From: an uncultured Zoogloea sp. | Lineage (GTDB): Bacteria > Pseudomonadota > Gammaproteobacteria > Burkholderiales > Rhodocyclaceae | Direction: 5' to 3' | Length of the DNA: 22,417 nt | Assembly (NCBI GenBank): GCA_937967645.1 | Contig: CALBTT010000207.1 | Coordinates: 1-22,417, forward strand | Part shown: positions 1-8,932 of the stretch, one piece after another | How the letters are laid out: the number at the start of each line of letters is the position of its first letter | Numbering within the stretch: position 1 is the stretch's first letter | The notes under the pieces: generated by a model | The model's database searches: none | The model's input: the letters and a program-made list of their open reading frames with translations, nothing else | Told to the model about the DNA's origin: nothing | Made by a program: the position numbers and the translations under genes

Positions 1-45
1 GATGGTGATTCGTGACTGGAGTTCAGACGTGTGCTCTTCCGATCT
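1..45. other. Residual Illumina sequencing adapter (artefact)
   Basis: Positions 12-45 match the TruSeq index-read adapter, beginning GTGACTGGAGTTCAGACGTG and ending in CTCTTCCGATCT. The preceding bases fit the end of the P7 primer (GAT, 1-3) and an 8-base index (GGTGATTC, 4-11). This is library sequence left on the contig end. Genomic sequence starts at about 46, and the ygiQ reading frame is cut exactly there. Any protein predicted through this region is wrong over these 45 bases. Confidence 0.97.
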
Positions 46-2166
<2,121 letters not shown>

Positions 2167-2239
2167 GGGGCGCAATTCTACGGGAGCCTCCCTTGGAACA
2201 CCCGCAAAACCCGACGTTCCCCACCGACGGGCGGGCGCC

Positions 2240-3016
2240 TCACACGCCCAGCGCGTCCTTCACCTGGGGCCACTGGCGACGGCTCACCGGCAGCTGTTCG
2301 GTCAGTCCTTCCAGCAGCACCACCCAGTGCGCCTCGCCGTCCTCCCCGGTGGTGGCGCGAGCCACGCCCTTGACGCGACGGGGCGCGATCAGGCAGTTGC
2401 GGTGGATGCGCAGGAACTGGCCGGGAAACTCCTCCTCCAGCTGCACCAGGGATTCGTCCAGCAGGTATTCCCGCTCGGCGGTGCGCGCCACCACGTATTT
2501 CTGCTCGGCCTTCAGGAACAGCACATCGGCCACCGGCACCAGCAGGATGCGCCCCCGCTCGCTGACGCTGAAATGGCTGCGGGCCGATGGCGCCATGCGG
2601 CGCAGGACCTCGTCAGCCGGCGGATGCAGGCGCCGCGCCTTGGCCAAGGCCTCCGCCAGCCGCACGGCGCGGACCGGCTTGAGCAGGTAATCCACGGCGG
2701 CCAGCTCGAAGGCCCGCACCGCGTACTCATCGTAGGCCGTGGTGAAGATCACCGCGGGCGCGGGGTCGAGGCGGGCCACATGGCGGGCCAGCTCGATGCC
2801 ATCCATGGCCGGCATGCGGATGTCGGTGAGAATCAGGTCCACCCCGCCGCCTTCCAGCATCGACAAGGCTTCGACCCCGTTGGCCGCCATCCCCACCACG
2901 CGGTTGGGCTGTTCGCTGGCGATGTCCCCGAGCACGTCGCGCAGGCGCTCACGGGCCGGGGCCTCGTCATCCACCACCAGCACGGCCAGCGGCGCCGGGC
3001 AAAGACCGTCGCTCAT
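2240..3016 (-). CDS. algR: LytTR family response regulator (AlgR-type)
   Basis: This 258-residue protein has an N-terminal receiver domain (about residues 11-125) and a C-terminal LytTR DNA-binding domain (about 150-255). The receiver shows the acidic pair D16-D17, the phospho-acceptor D65 in LILTDIRMPAMDG, T92-T93 and K113 in LLKPV. The LytTR part carries YVVARTAEREYLLDESL and FLRIHRNCLIA, typical of AlgR/LytR proteins. Its start overlaps the end of the histidine kinase gene by 4 bp (ATGA), so the two are translationally coupled and form a two-component pair. In Pseudomonas the equivalent AlgZ-AlgR pair lies next to argH, as here, and controls twitching motility and exopolysaccharide genes. 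The targets in this organism cannot be told from the sequence. Confidence 0.93.
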   Translation of the reverse strand: MSDGLCPAPLAVLVVDDEAPARERLRDVLGDIASEQPNRVVGMAANGVEALSMLEGGGVDLILTDIRMPAMDGIELARHVARLDPAPAVIFTTAYDEYAVRAFELAAVDYLLKPVRAVRLAEALAKARRLHPPADEVLRRMAPSARSHFSVSERGRILLVPVADVLFLKAEQKYVVARTAEREYLLDESLVQLEEEFPGQFLRIHRNCLIAPRRVKGVARATTGEDGEAHWVVLLEGLTEQLPVSRRQWPQVKDALGV

Positions 3017-4029
3017 GGCCGGCTCCTGAAGGGCAGGCGGATCCGCAGGTGATACACCCCGGCGTCCTGCCAGGTGTCGAGGGAAGCCTCAAGATCGAAG
3101 AACAGCATCAGTCGCTCGCGGATATTGTCCAGGGCCATGCGGTTGCCAGCATGGTGGCGAGCCGGATCCTGCAGGGGGTTCGAGATCCCGATATGCACCT
3201 CCGGGCCGCGCCGGGCGATGGTAATCGAAACCGTGCCCGGCTCGGCGCCCGGCTCGATGCCGTGATACACCGCGTTCTCGACCAGCGGCTGCAGCAGCAG
3301 GGGCGGCACCAGCGTCGCCTCGGCCTCCGCGTCCCGCGACCACTGCACCTGCAGGCGCTCGCCCAGGCGCAGGCGCTCGAGGCTGAGGTAGCGCTCACAC
3401 AGCGCGATCTCCTCGCTGAGAGGTACCAGTTCCCGGTTGTCCTGCATGAGCGCGCGGAACAGGTCCGCCAGTTCCTCCAACGCCTCCTCAGCCCGCCGCG
3501 GATTGGCGCGCAACACGCCCAGCACGCCGTTGAGGCTGTTGAACAGGAAGTGGGGGCGGATGCGCGCCGTCAGGGCCAGCAGACGGGCCTCGGCCAGGGC
3601 CGGCGCCTGGGCGGCACTGCGCTGATGGAAATAGACCAGCACGCAGACCGCCACCACCAGCGACCACAGCACCGGCCAAAGTGCATCGCCGCCCAGCGGC
3701 GCCATCAGCCCATGCACCAGGGCGGTCACGCCCAGCACCAGCAGCAGCGTCACACCGTGGCCCGCCACCGGCGCCAGCCTGCGCAGCAGCGGCGCCGCCA
3801 GGAACAGCGCGGCCACGCACAGGATGAGCGGAAACTCGACCCGCAGCGCCATGTCGAGGACCTCACCGCCCAGGCGCGAAAACTCCCCGTTGCGCACCAG
3901 CACGGCCGCCATGGCAAGTGCATTGACGAGTACCACCACGCGCAGCACCACCCCGAGATTGCGGAAGTCGGGAAGCGGGGGCCGATGCGCCGCACGGCCG
4001 GCGCGCTGCGGGTTTTGATTTATACTCAT
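3013..4029 (-). CDS. algZ: Sensor histidine kinase, LytS/AlgZ (FimS) family
   Basis: This 338-residue membrane kinase has four hydrophobic segments (about residues 25-46, 62-83, 91-111 and 117-135) and then a His_kinase domain. The phospho-acceptor is H160 in RIRPHFLFNSLNGVLG. The N-box equivalent is PLLLQPLVENAVYHGI (residues 243-258). The usual glycine-rich ATP lid is replaced by GNRMALDNIRERL, a degenerate form also typical of AlgZ/FimS proteins, so it is not a sign of decay. There is no periplasmic sensor domain, so the signal is probably sensed in or near the membrane. It partners the overlapping algR gene. The ATG at 4029 starts MSINQNPQ, and no strong ribosome binding site precedes it. 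It diverges from argH across an 89-bp gap. Confidence 0.92.
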   Translation of the reverse strand: MSINQNPQRAGRAAHRPPLPDFRNLGVVLRVVVLVNALAMAAVLVRNGEFSRLGGEVLDMALRVEFPLILCVAALFLAAPLLRRLAPVAGHGVTLLLVLGVTALVHGLMAPLGGDALWPVLWSLVVAVCVLVYFHQRSAAQAPALAEARLLALTARIRPHFLFNSLNGVLGVLRANPRRAEEALEELADLFRALMQDNRELVPLSEEIALCERYLSLERLRLGERLQVQWSRDAEAEATLVPPLLLQPLVENAVYHGIEPGAEPGTVSITIARRGPEVHIGISNPLQDPARHHAGNRMALDNIRERLMLFFDLEASLDTWQDAGVYHLRIRLPFRSRP

Positions 4030-4118
4030 GGGTCACTATCAGGGCCAAAACCTTGAATCCACGGGTTTCTCCCCGGGGCAAGACGGCCCCCTTAAACCGC
4101 TGAGAGCACCACCGAATT

Positions 4119-5579
4119 ATGGCAGATCAATCCGCGCCGCAGGACGGCACCGCCAAGGCCTGGTCCGGCCGTTTCTCCGAGCCCGTGTCCGACCTGGTCA
4201 AGCGCTACACCGCCAGCGTCTTCTTCGACAACCGCATGGCCGCGCAGGACATCCGCGGCTCGCTGGCCCACGCCACCATGCTGGCCCGGCAAGGCATCAT
4301 CGCCCCCCAGGACCTGGCCGACATTGAGCGCGGCATGGCCCAGATCGCCGGCGAGATCGAACGCGGCGAGTTCAACTGGAACCTCGACGACGAGGACGTC
4401 CACCTCAACATCGAGAAGCGCCTGACCGCCCTGGTGGGCGATGCCGGCAAGCGCCTGCACACCGGCCGCAGCCGCAATGACCAGGTGGCCACCGACATCC
4501 GCCTGTGGCTGCGCGACGCGATCGACACCATCCTCGGCCTGATCCGCGACTTCCAGCTGGCCGTGCTCGACCTGGCCGAACACCACGCGGCCACGCCGCT
4601 GCCCGGCTTCACCCACCTGCAGGTGGCCCAGCCGGTGACCTTCGGCCACCACCTGATGGCCTACTACGAGATGACCCGCCGCGACGCCGAGCGCTTCGCC
4701 GACTGCCGCCGGCGCGTCAACCGCCTGCCCCTCGGCTCCGCGGCCCTGGCCGGCACCACCTTCCCGATCGACCGGGAATACGTGGCCGAGCTGCTGGGCT
4801 TCGAGGAGGTCTGCTACAACTCCCTGGACGCCGTGTCCGACCGCGACTTCGCCATCGAATTCTGCGCCGCCGTGTCCCTGCTGATGACCCACCTGTCGCG
4901 CCTTTCCGAGGAGCTGATCCTGTGGATGAGCCCGCGGGTCGGCTTCATCGACCTGGCCGACCGCTTCTGCACCGGCAGCTCGATCATGCCCCAGAAGAAG
5001 AACCCGGACGTCCCCGAACTCGTGCGCGGCAAGACCGGCCGGGCCAATGGCAACCTGATCTCCCTGCTGACCCTCATGAAAGGCCAGCCGCTGGCCTACA
5101 ACAAGGACAACCAGGAAGACAAGGAACCCCTCTTCGACTCCGCCGACACCGCCATCGACACCCTGCGCATCTACGCCGACATGATGGGCAGCCGCGTCGA
5201 CGCCGCCACCGGCGAGAAGGTCTTCAACGTCCGCGTCAAGCGTGAGGCCATGCAGGCCGCGCTGACCCAGGGCTACGCCACCGCCACCGACCTCGCCGAC
5301 TACCTGGTCAAGAAGGGCCTGCCCTTCCGCGACGCCCACGAGGCCGTTGCGCTGGCCGTGCGCGCTGCCGATGCCAAGGGCTGCGACCTGCCCCAGATCC
5401 CCCTCGACGAACTCAAGGCCGCCATGGCCCATGTGGCCGGCGCGGTCGAACGTCTGGACACGGACGTGTTCCAAGTACTGACCGTCGACGGCTCCCTCGC
5501 CGCTCGCGATCACGTCGGTGGCACCGCCCCCAACCAGGTACGGGCCGCCATCGCCCGAGCCCGCAGCCGCATCGCCTGA
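4119..5579 (+). CDS. argH: Argininosuccinate lyase
   Basis: ArgH cleaves argininosuccinate to arginine and fumarate, the last step of arginine synthesis, in the cytoplasm. The 486-residue protein is slightly longer than the usual 457-470 because of a short N-terminal lead (MADQSAPQDGTAKA) before the conserved WSGRF. Family signatures are intact: TGRSRNDQ (residues 115-122), PGFTHLQ with T165-H166, and the fumarase/lyase signature GSSIMPQKKNP (286-296), which holds the catalytic serine loop. The start is the ATG at 4119; the Shine-Dalgarno is weak (GAG about 15 bases upstream). The gene is divergent from algZ, as in Pseudomonas. The protein kinase gene begins 11 bp after its stop and is probably co-transcribed. 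Confidence 0.97.
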   Translation: MADQSAPQDGTAKAWSGRFSEPVSDLVKRYTASVFFDNRMAAQDIRGSLAHATMLARQGIIAPQDLADIERGMAQIAGEIERGEFNWNLDDEDVHLNIEKRLTALVGDAGKRLHTGRSRNDQVATDIRLWLRDAIDTILGLIRDFQLAVLDLAEHHAATPLPGFTHLQVAQPVTFGHHLMAYYEMTRRDAERFADCRRRVNRLPLGSAALAGTTFPIDREYVAELLGFEEVCYNSLDAVSDRDFAIEFCAAVSLLMTHLSRLSEELILWMSPRVGFIDLADRFCTGSSIMPQKKNPDVPELVRGKTGRANGNLISLLTLMKGQPLAYNKDNQEDKEPLFDSADTAIDTLRIYADMMGSRVDAATGEKVFNVRVKREAMQAALTQGYATATDLADYLVKKGLPFRDAHEAVALAVRAADAKGCDLPQIPLDELKAAMAHVAGAVERLDTDVFQVLTVDGSLAARDHVGGTAPNQVRAAIARARSRIA

Positions 5580-5590
5580 AAGGTCGCACA

Positions 5591-6871
5591 ATGGACAGGA
5601 TAGGCAAGTACGAGATCCACCGTAAGCTGGGCGAAGGCGCCACCAGCGAGGTCTTTCTCGGCTTCGATCCGTTCTCCCAGCGGCAGGTCGCCATCAAGCG
5701 CCTCCACGCCGACCTGCTGCGCGGCAGTACCCGCACGGCGCTCTACCACCACCTTCTGCTCAACGAGGCCTCCCTCGCCGGCAAGCTGCAGCATCCGCAC
5801 ATCGCGCAGATCCACGATGCGGTCGTCGGCGACAAGGATGCCTACGTGGTGATGGAGTACGTGGCCGGAGGCACCCTCGAGCCCTACACGCACCCGGATC
5901 ACCTGCTGAGCTTCGAGCGCCTGGTGGAGATCATCTTCAAGTGCACCCGGGCCCTCGACTACGCCTACCTCCACGGCGTCACGCACCGGGACATCAAGCC
6001 CGCCAACATCCTGCTCACCACCCCCGATGGGCAGGACATCAAGATCTCCGACTTCGGCGCGGCACTGTTCACCGCCAGCGAGACGACCCAGCTCGCCGGA
6101 CTCGGCTCGCCGGCCTACATGTCCCCCGAGCAGGTCCGGGAGATGCCGCTCGACCACCGCACCGACATCTACTCCCTGGGCGTGGTCATGTACCAGCTGC
6201 TGACGGGACGGCTGCCCTTCGAGGCCAGCACCAACGTCAACATGATCTACCAGATCGCCCACCACACGGCCCCGCCCCCCTCCAGCCTGCGTGCGGAGAT
6301 CCCACCCGAACTCGACGCCATCGTGATCAAGGCCATGCACCGGGACCCCTCCCAGCGCTTTGCCACCTGGATGGAGTTCTCCCACGACCTGGCCCAGGCC
6401 TACCGCAACCGCAATCTGCTCACGACCGGCTCCGAGCCTCCCGATAGCGCCAAGTTCGAGCGCCTGCGCGGTTTCCGCTTCTTCCGCGAGTTCAGCGACA
6501 TCGAGATCTGGGAGGTCGTGCGTTTCGCCGAATGGCGCCTCATCCAGCCGGGCACGGTGGTCATGAAGGAGGGGGAGCCGGGCAATTATTTCTGCTTCGT
6601 GGTCGATGGAGAGCTGCGCATCGTCAAGAACGGACACCTGCTCAACGTGCTCTCCGCCGGCGACTGCTTTGGCGAGATGGCCCTGTTTGCCGCGGGACGT
6701 GGCGCCCGCACCGCCTCCGTGGAAGCACTCCAGGAAACCCGAATCCTCACTATCCGGGCCCCGGCGCTGCTGCGTGCATCGAGCCTGTGCCAGATGCACT
6801 TCTACAAGGGCTTCCTCGAGGTTCTATCCACGCGGCTGTCACTGGCCAACAGCCGCATCGCCAACGTCTGA
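5591..6871 (+). CDS. Ser/Thr protein kinase with C-terminal cyclic-nucleotide-binding domain
   Basis: The 426-residue protein has a Hanks-type kinase domain (about residues 7-270) and a cNMP-binding domain (about 293-415). Kinase motifs are complete: glycine loop LGEGATSEV (13-21), VAIK with K36, helix-C glutamate E59, THRDIKPANILL with D134, DFG at 154-156, and GSPAYMSPE (172-180). The C-terminal domain has the phosphate-binding cassette CFGEMALF (359-366) and R373 in GARTASV, so the pocket looks functional. There is no membrane segment, so it should be cytosolic. A plausible role is a kinase switched by a cyclic nucleotide; its substrate is unknown. The ATG at 5591 has AAAGG about 8 bases upstream. 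It follows argH by 11 bp, which suggests co-transcription, although no arginine-related role is evident. Confidence 0.93.
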   Translation: MDRIGKYEIHRKLGEGATSEVFLGFDPFSQRQVAIKRLHADLLRGSTRTALYHHLLLNEASLAGKLQHPHIAQIHDAVVGDKDAYVVMEYVAGGTLEPYTHPDHLLSFERLVEIIFKCTRALDYAYLHGVTHRDIKPANILLTTPDGQDIKISDFGAALFTASETTQLAGLGSPAYMSPEQVREMPLDHRTDIYSLGVVMYQLLTGRLPFEASTNVNMIYQIAHHTAPPPSSLRAEIPPELDAIVIKAMHRDPSQRFATWMEFSHDLAQAYRNRNLLTTGSEPPDSAKFERLRGFRFFREFSDIEIWEVVRFAEWRLIQPGTVVMKEGEPGNYFCFVVDGELRIVKNGHLLNVLSAGDCFGEMALFAAGRGARTASVEALQETRILTIRAPALLRASSLCQMHFYKGFLEVLSTRLSLANSRIANV

Positions 6872-6883
6872 AAGGTTCAGACG
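6865..6883. repeat. Perfect 8-bp inverted repeat over the kinase stop codon
   Basis: The sequence CGTCTGAA-AGG-TTCAGACG is a perfect 8-bp palindrome with a 3-base spacer. Its left arm contains the TGA stop of the kinase gene (6869-6871). No T-run follows, so it is not a standard intrinsic terminator. It may stabilise the 3' end of the argH-kinase transcript or bind a protein. Confidence 0.7.
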
Positions 6884-7061
6884 GCGAGCGATCTGTCGGA
6901 TTATTTGACACGAAGCGGATCCACCCCTCGCCCCTCGCGGGAGCGGGGGCATTTAGGCATTTAATTTCAACGCCTTACAAAAACAAGAAAAAGGGAACGT
7001 TATTTGCTTGTAAACTTTCGACCATAAAGCGGACCTCCGTCACGAACGTGCCACGAGCATC

Positions 7062-7071
7062 TGCTTATACT
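7062..7071 (+). promoter_or_regulatory. Possible -10 element of the four-gene unit
   Basis: TATACT at 7066-7071 lies 45 bases before the Tat-protein ATG, in an AT-richer patch (about 6950-7075) that breaks the otherwise GC-rich sequence. A TG dinucleotide sits just upstream at 7062-7063, but two bases separate it from the hexamer instead of one. No good -35 hexamer is found 17 bases upstream. The patch fits a promoter region, but this exact box is tentative. Confidence 0.3.
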
Positions 7072-7116
7072 GAAATGCACGGCGCCAGTCATGGCATCAG
7101 CTCAACGAGGATCAGC

Positions 7117-7683
7117 ATGAAGCCGGAACATTCCGAACAATCTGTCGCGCCCAAGGGCAGCGACACAGGCACGATGCCGAAAGAAAGCCGTCGCCGACTC
7201 ATCCAGGGCGGCCTCGCCGGCGCTCCCCTCCTGATGGCCCTGACCAGCGTTCCGGCCCTTGCCGCCGACTGCAAGCAGCCCTCCGGCTTCTCTGCCTCGG
7301 GCAACTTCAGCCAGAACGGCAACGTGGCCTGCACGACAAAGCTGAGTGGGGTCAACGACTGGGTAAAGTACTGCGCAGCCAATCCGGGACCCATCTCACA
7401 CCCGATCGACACAAACACTTTTTCTGGTGTGTTCACTGCAACCACCGGCGTGACGGACACCTTCCGCACCATCCTGACCTCCTCCGGCAGCCCACTGCAG
7501 AAGAAGATCGTTGCAGCCTGGCTCAGCGCCAACCTGGGAACATCCCTGTTCACCAAGGATACCGTGGTCAAGATGTGGAACGACGGCGTCGTGGGTGGTG
7601 CTTTCCACCCGAGCTCCACCATGCCCAGCGTGACCTGGGGTGCCGTGCAGGTCGAGCAGTACCTGGACTACGTGCTGAACTGA
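7117..7683 (+). CDS. Small Tat-exported protein, function unknown (candidate substrate of the downstream HprK-type system)
   Basis: This 188-residue protein begins with a polar stretch, then a twin-arginine motif SRRRLIQ (residues 24-30), a hydrophobic segment (31-47) and a likely signal-peptidase site VPALA^AD after residue 49. The mature part (about 139 residues) has three cysteines (C52, C72, C86), is rich in Ser/Thr and ends DYVLN. I recognise no catalytic motif. The ATG at 7117 is chosen because AGGA lies 8 bases upstream and because the frame further upstream overlaps the kinase gene. A second ATG at 7174 would still keep the RR motif. The PqqD-like gene follows after 15 bp. In this kind of cluster a small exported protein beside modification enzymes could be their substrate, but this is inference. 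Codon use in places (runs such as ACA AAC ACT TTT TCT GGT) is less GC-biased than in neighbouring genes. Confidence 0.8.
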   Translation: MKPEHSEQSVAPKGSDTGTMPKESRRRLIQGGLAGAPLLMALTSVPALAADCKQPSGFSASGNFSQNGNVACTTKLSGVNDWVKYCAANPGPISHPIDTNTFSGVFTATTGVTDTFRTILTSSGSPLQKKIVAAWLSANLGTSLFTKDTVVKMWNDGVVGGAFHPSSTMPSVTWGAVQVEQYLDYVLN

Positions 7684-7698
7684 TCACCGTAGCGAGTC

Positions 7699-8031
7699 TT
7701 GCCTCCGAACAACCAACACTACCGCGCCAGCGACGCCCTTTTCCACGGGCTTGCCGAAGTGTGCTGGAAGGAGGTTGACGAGGGCTGGGTGCGTTACGAC
7801 CCCGCCGCCGGCCAAACCTTCCTGCTGGCGCCGATCACCCGCTTCATTCTTGATCAGCTTGCGCTTCCCGGGCGCCATTCGAGCTTCAGCGACCTGCTCT
7901 CCGTCGTCCTCCAGGAGGAGCCGGATGCTGATCCCGACGAATGCAGGCAGCTTGTGGAGAGCGCTATCACCGCCTTGATCGAGGCTCGCCTGATTGTTTC
8001 GGAGCCGGAACCCCACCTTGCGCGTTCGTGA
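7699..8031 (+). CDS. PqqD-like protein of the HPr-rel-A type (peptide chaperone/recognition element)
   Basis: This 110-residue protein has a PqqD-like core: WVRYDPAAGQTFLLAPITRFILDQL (residues 30-54), then a helical part ending ALIEARLIV. PqqD proteins are small winged-helix RiPP recognition elements that present peptides to modifying enzymes. I assign it to the subgroup found beside HprK-related kinases because of that neighbour. The frame opens after an in-frame TAG at 7690-7692, so the start is TTG at 7699, or possibly GTG at 7759, which would give a protein about 90 residues long that still keeps the core. The ribosome binding site before 7699 is weak. The 3' end overlaps the kinase gene by 14 bp, implying coupled translation. 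Confidence 0.78.
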   Translation: MPPNNQHYRASDALFHGLAEVCWKEVDEGWVRYDPAAGQTFLLAPITRFILDQLALPGRHSSFSDLLSVVLQEEPDADPDECRQLVESAITALIEARLIVSEPEPHLARS

Positions 8032-8932
8032 CCTGTCACCCGCCGAGTTCCGCCAGCGGCTGGCGGGAGACGGCATCCGTCTCGCAGCCGGCCCTTTCCA
8101 GTGCCGGCTGCAAAGTGGCATCTCCGACATCGCCGACGAGCTGGCCCGACTCTACGCCCACCACCCGCTGGTCGACAGCAAGGCCTTCACGGATTTCCAT
8201 GTGTCGGTTCAACCCGGCCGCGGCCTGCGCCGCTGGCTGGCCCCCCAGGCCCGCTTCGTGGTGGACGCCGTGGAGCCCTTCACGCCACTGCCCCGCAACC
8301 AGGCCTTGCCGATGCTGGAATGGGGGCTGAACTGGTGCATCACCGCCTACAGCCATCACATCCTCGTCATCCACGCCGCCTCGGTGGCCCGGGGAGGACG
8401 CGCGGCGATCCTGCCCGCACCGCCGGGCTCGGGCAAGAGCACCCTGTGCGCCGCTCTGGTCAACCGCGGCTGGCGCCTGCTCTCCGATGAACTGACGCTG
8501 ATCCGCCTCGACACCGGCCAGATCATGGGGCTCGCCCGCCCGGTCAACCTCAAGAACGCCTCGATCGACATCATCCGCGCCTATGCGCCGGACGCCTTCC
8601 TGACCCGCCCCGTGCGGGACACCACCAAGGGCACGGTCGCCCTGATGGCCCCCAGCCAGGCCAGTGTGGAGGGCGTGGATGAATGGGCTGACCCGGCCTG
8701 GATGGTCCTGCCGCGCTACCGGGCCGGCGCCGAGGCCGCGCTCAGCCCGATGGGCAACGGCACGGCCTTCCTGCAGCTCGCCGATAACGCCATGAACTAT
8801 CACGTCATGGGCACCCGCGGCTTCGACGCGGTGGGCCGGCTGGTCGACCGCTGCAGCAACTACCGCTTCGAGTACAGCAGGCTCGATGACGCCGTGGCCA
8901 TCTTCGACCGCCTCGCCAGCGAGGCCGCCTGA
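8018..8932 (+). CDS. HprK-related kinase (type A)
   Basis: The protein (304 residues from TTG 8018, 312 from TTG 7994) resembles the ATP-binding part of HPr kinase/phosphorylase. It shows a P-loop PAPPGSGKSTL (K140 counted from 8018), preceded by HHILVIHAASVARGGRAAIL and followed by RLLSDELTLI, where D-E could be the Walker B pair. No HPr or PTS gene is nearby, so the target is probably not HPr. HprK homologues that phosphorylate peptides are known from some lasso-peptide clusters. I prefer TTG 8018 because the family-like start VRDLSPAEFRQRL follows at once; TTG 7994 has GAGG at a suitable distance and remains possible. The stop overlaps the next start (TGATG), so expression is coupled to the nucleotidyltransferase. 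Confidence 0.85.
   Translation: MRVRDLSPAEFRQRLAGDGIRLAAGPFQCRLQSGISDIADELARLYAHHPLVDSKAFTDFHVSVQPGRGLRRWLAPQARFVVDAVEPFTPLPRNQALPMLEWGLNWCITAYSHHILVIHAASVARGGRAAILPAPPGSGKSTLCAALVNRGWRLLSDELTLIRLDTGQIMGLARPVNLKNASIDIIRAYAPDAFLTRPVRDTTKGTVALMAPSQASVEGVDEWADPAWMVLPRYRAGAEAALSPMGNGTAFLQLADNAMNYHVMGTRGFDAVGRLVDRCSNYRFEYSRLDDAVAIFDRLASEAA

Noticed and set aside
4016..4026. TATACT box between algZ and argH as an argH promoter
   Set aside because: The hexamer lies within the start of algZ, has no matching -35 (GC-only sequence there), and would leave a 90-base leader; not enough to call.
6910..6950. CCCTCGC/GCGGGAG hairpin as terminator of the kinase transcript
   Set aside because: The pairing is short and imperfect and no T-run follows directly.
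6532..7116. N-terminal extension of the Tat protein frame back into the kinase gene
   Set aside because: The extension overlaps the cNMP domain coding sequence in another frame, has a shadow-like composition, and a proper ATG with ribosome binding site and signal peptide begins at 7117.
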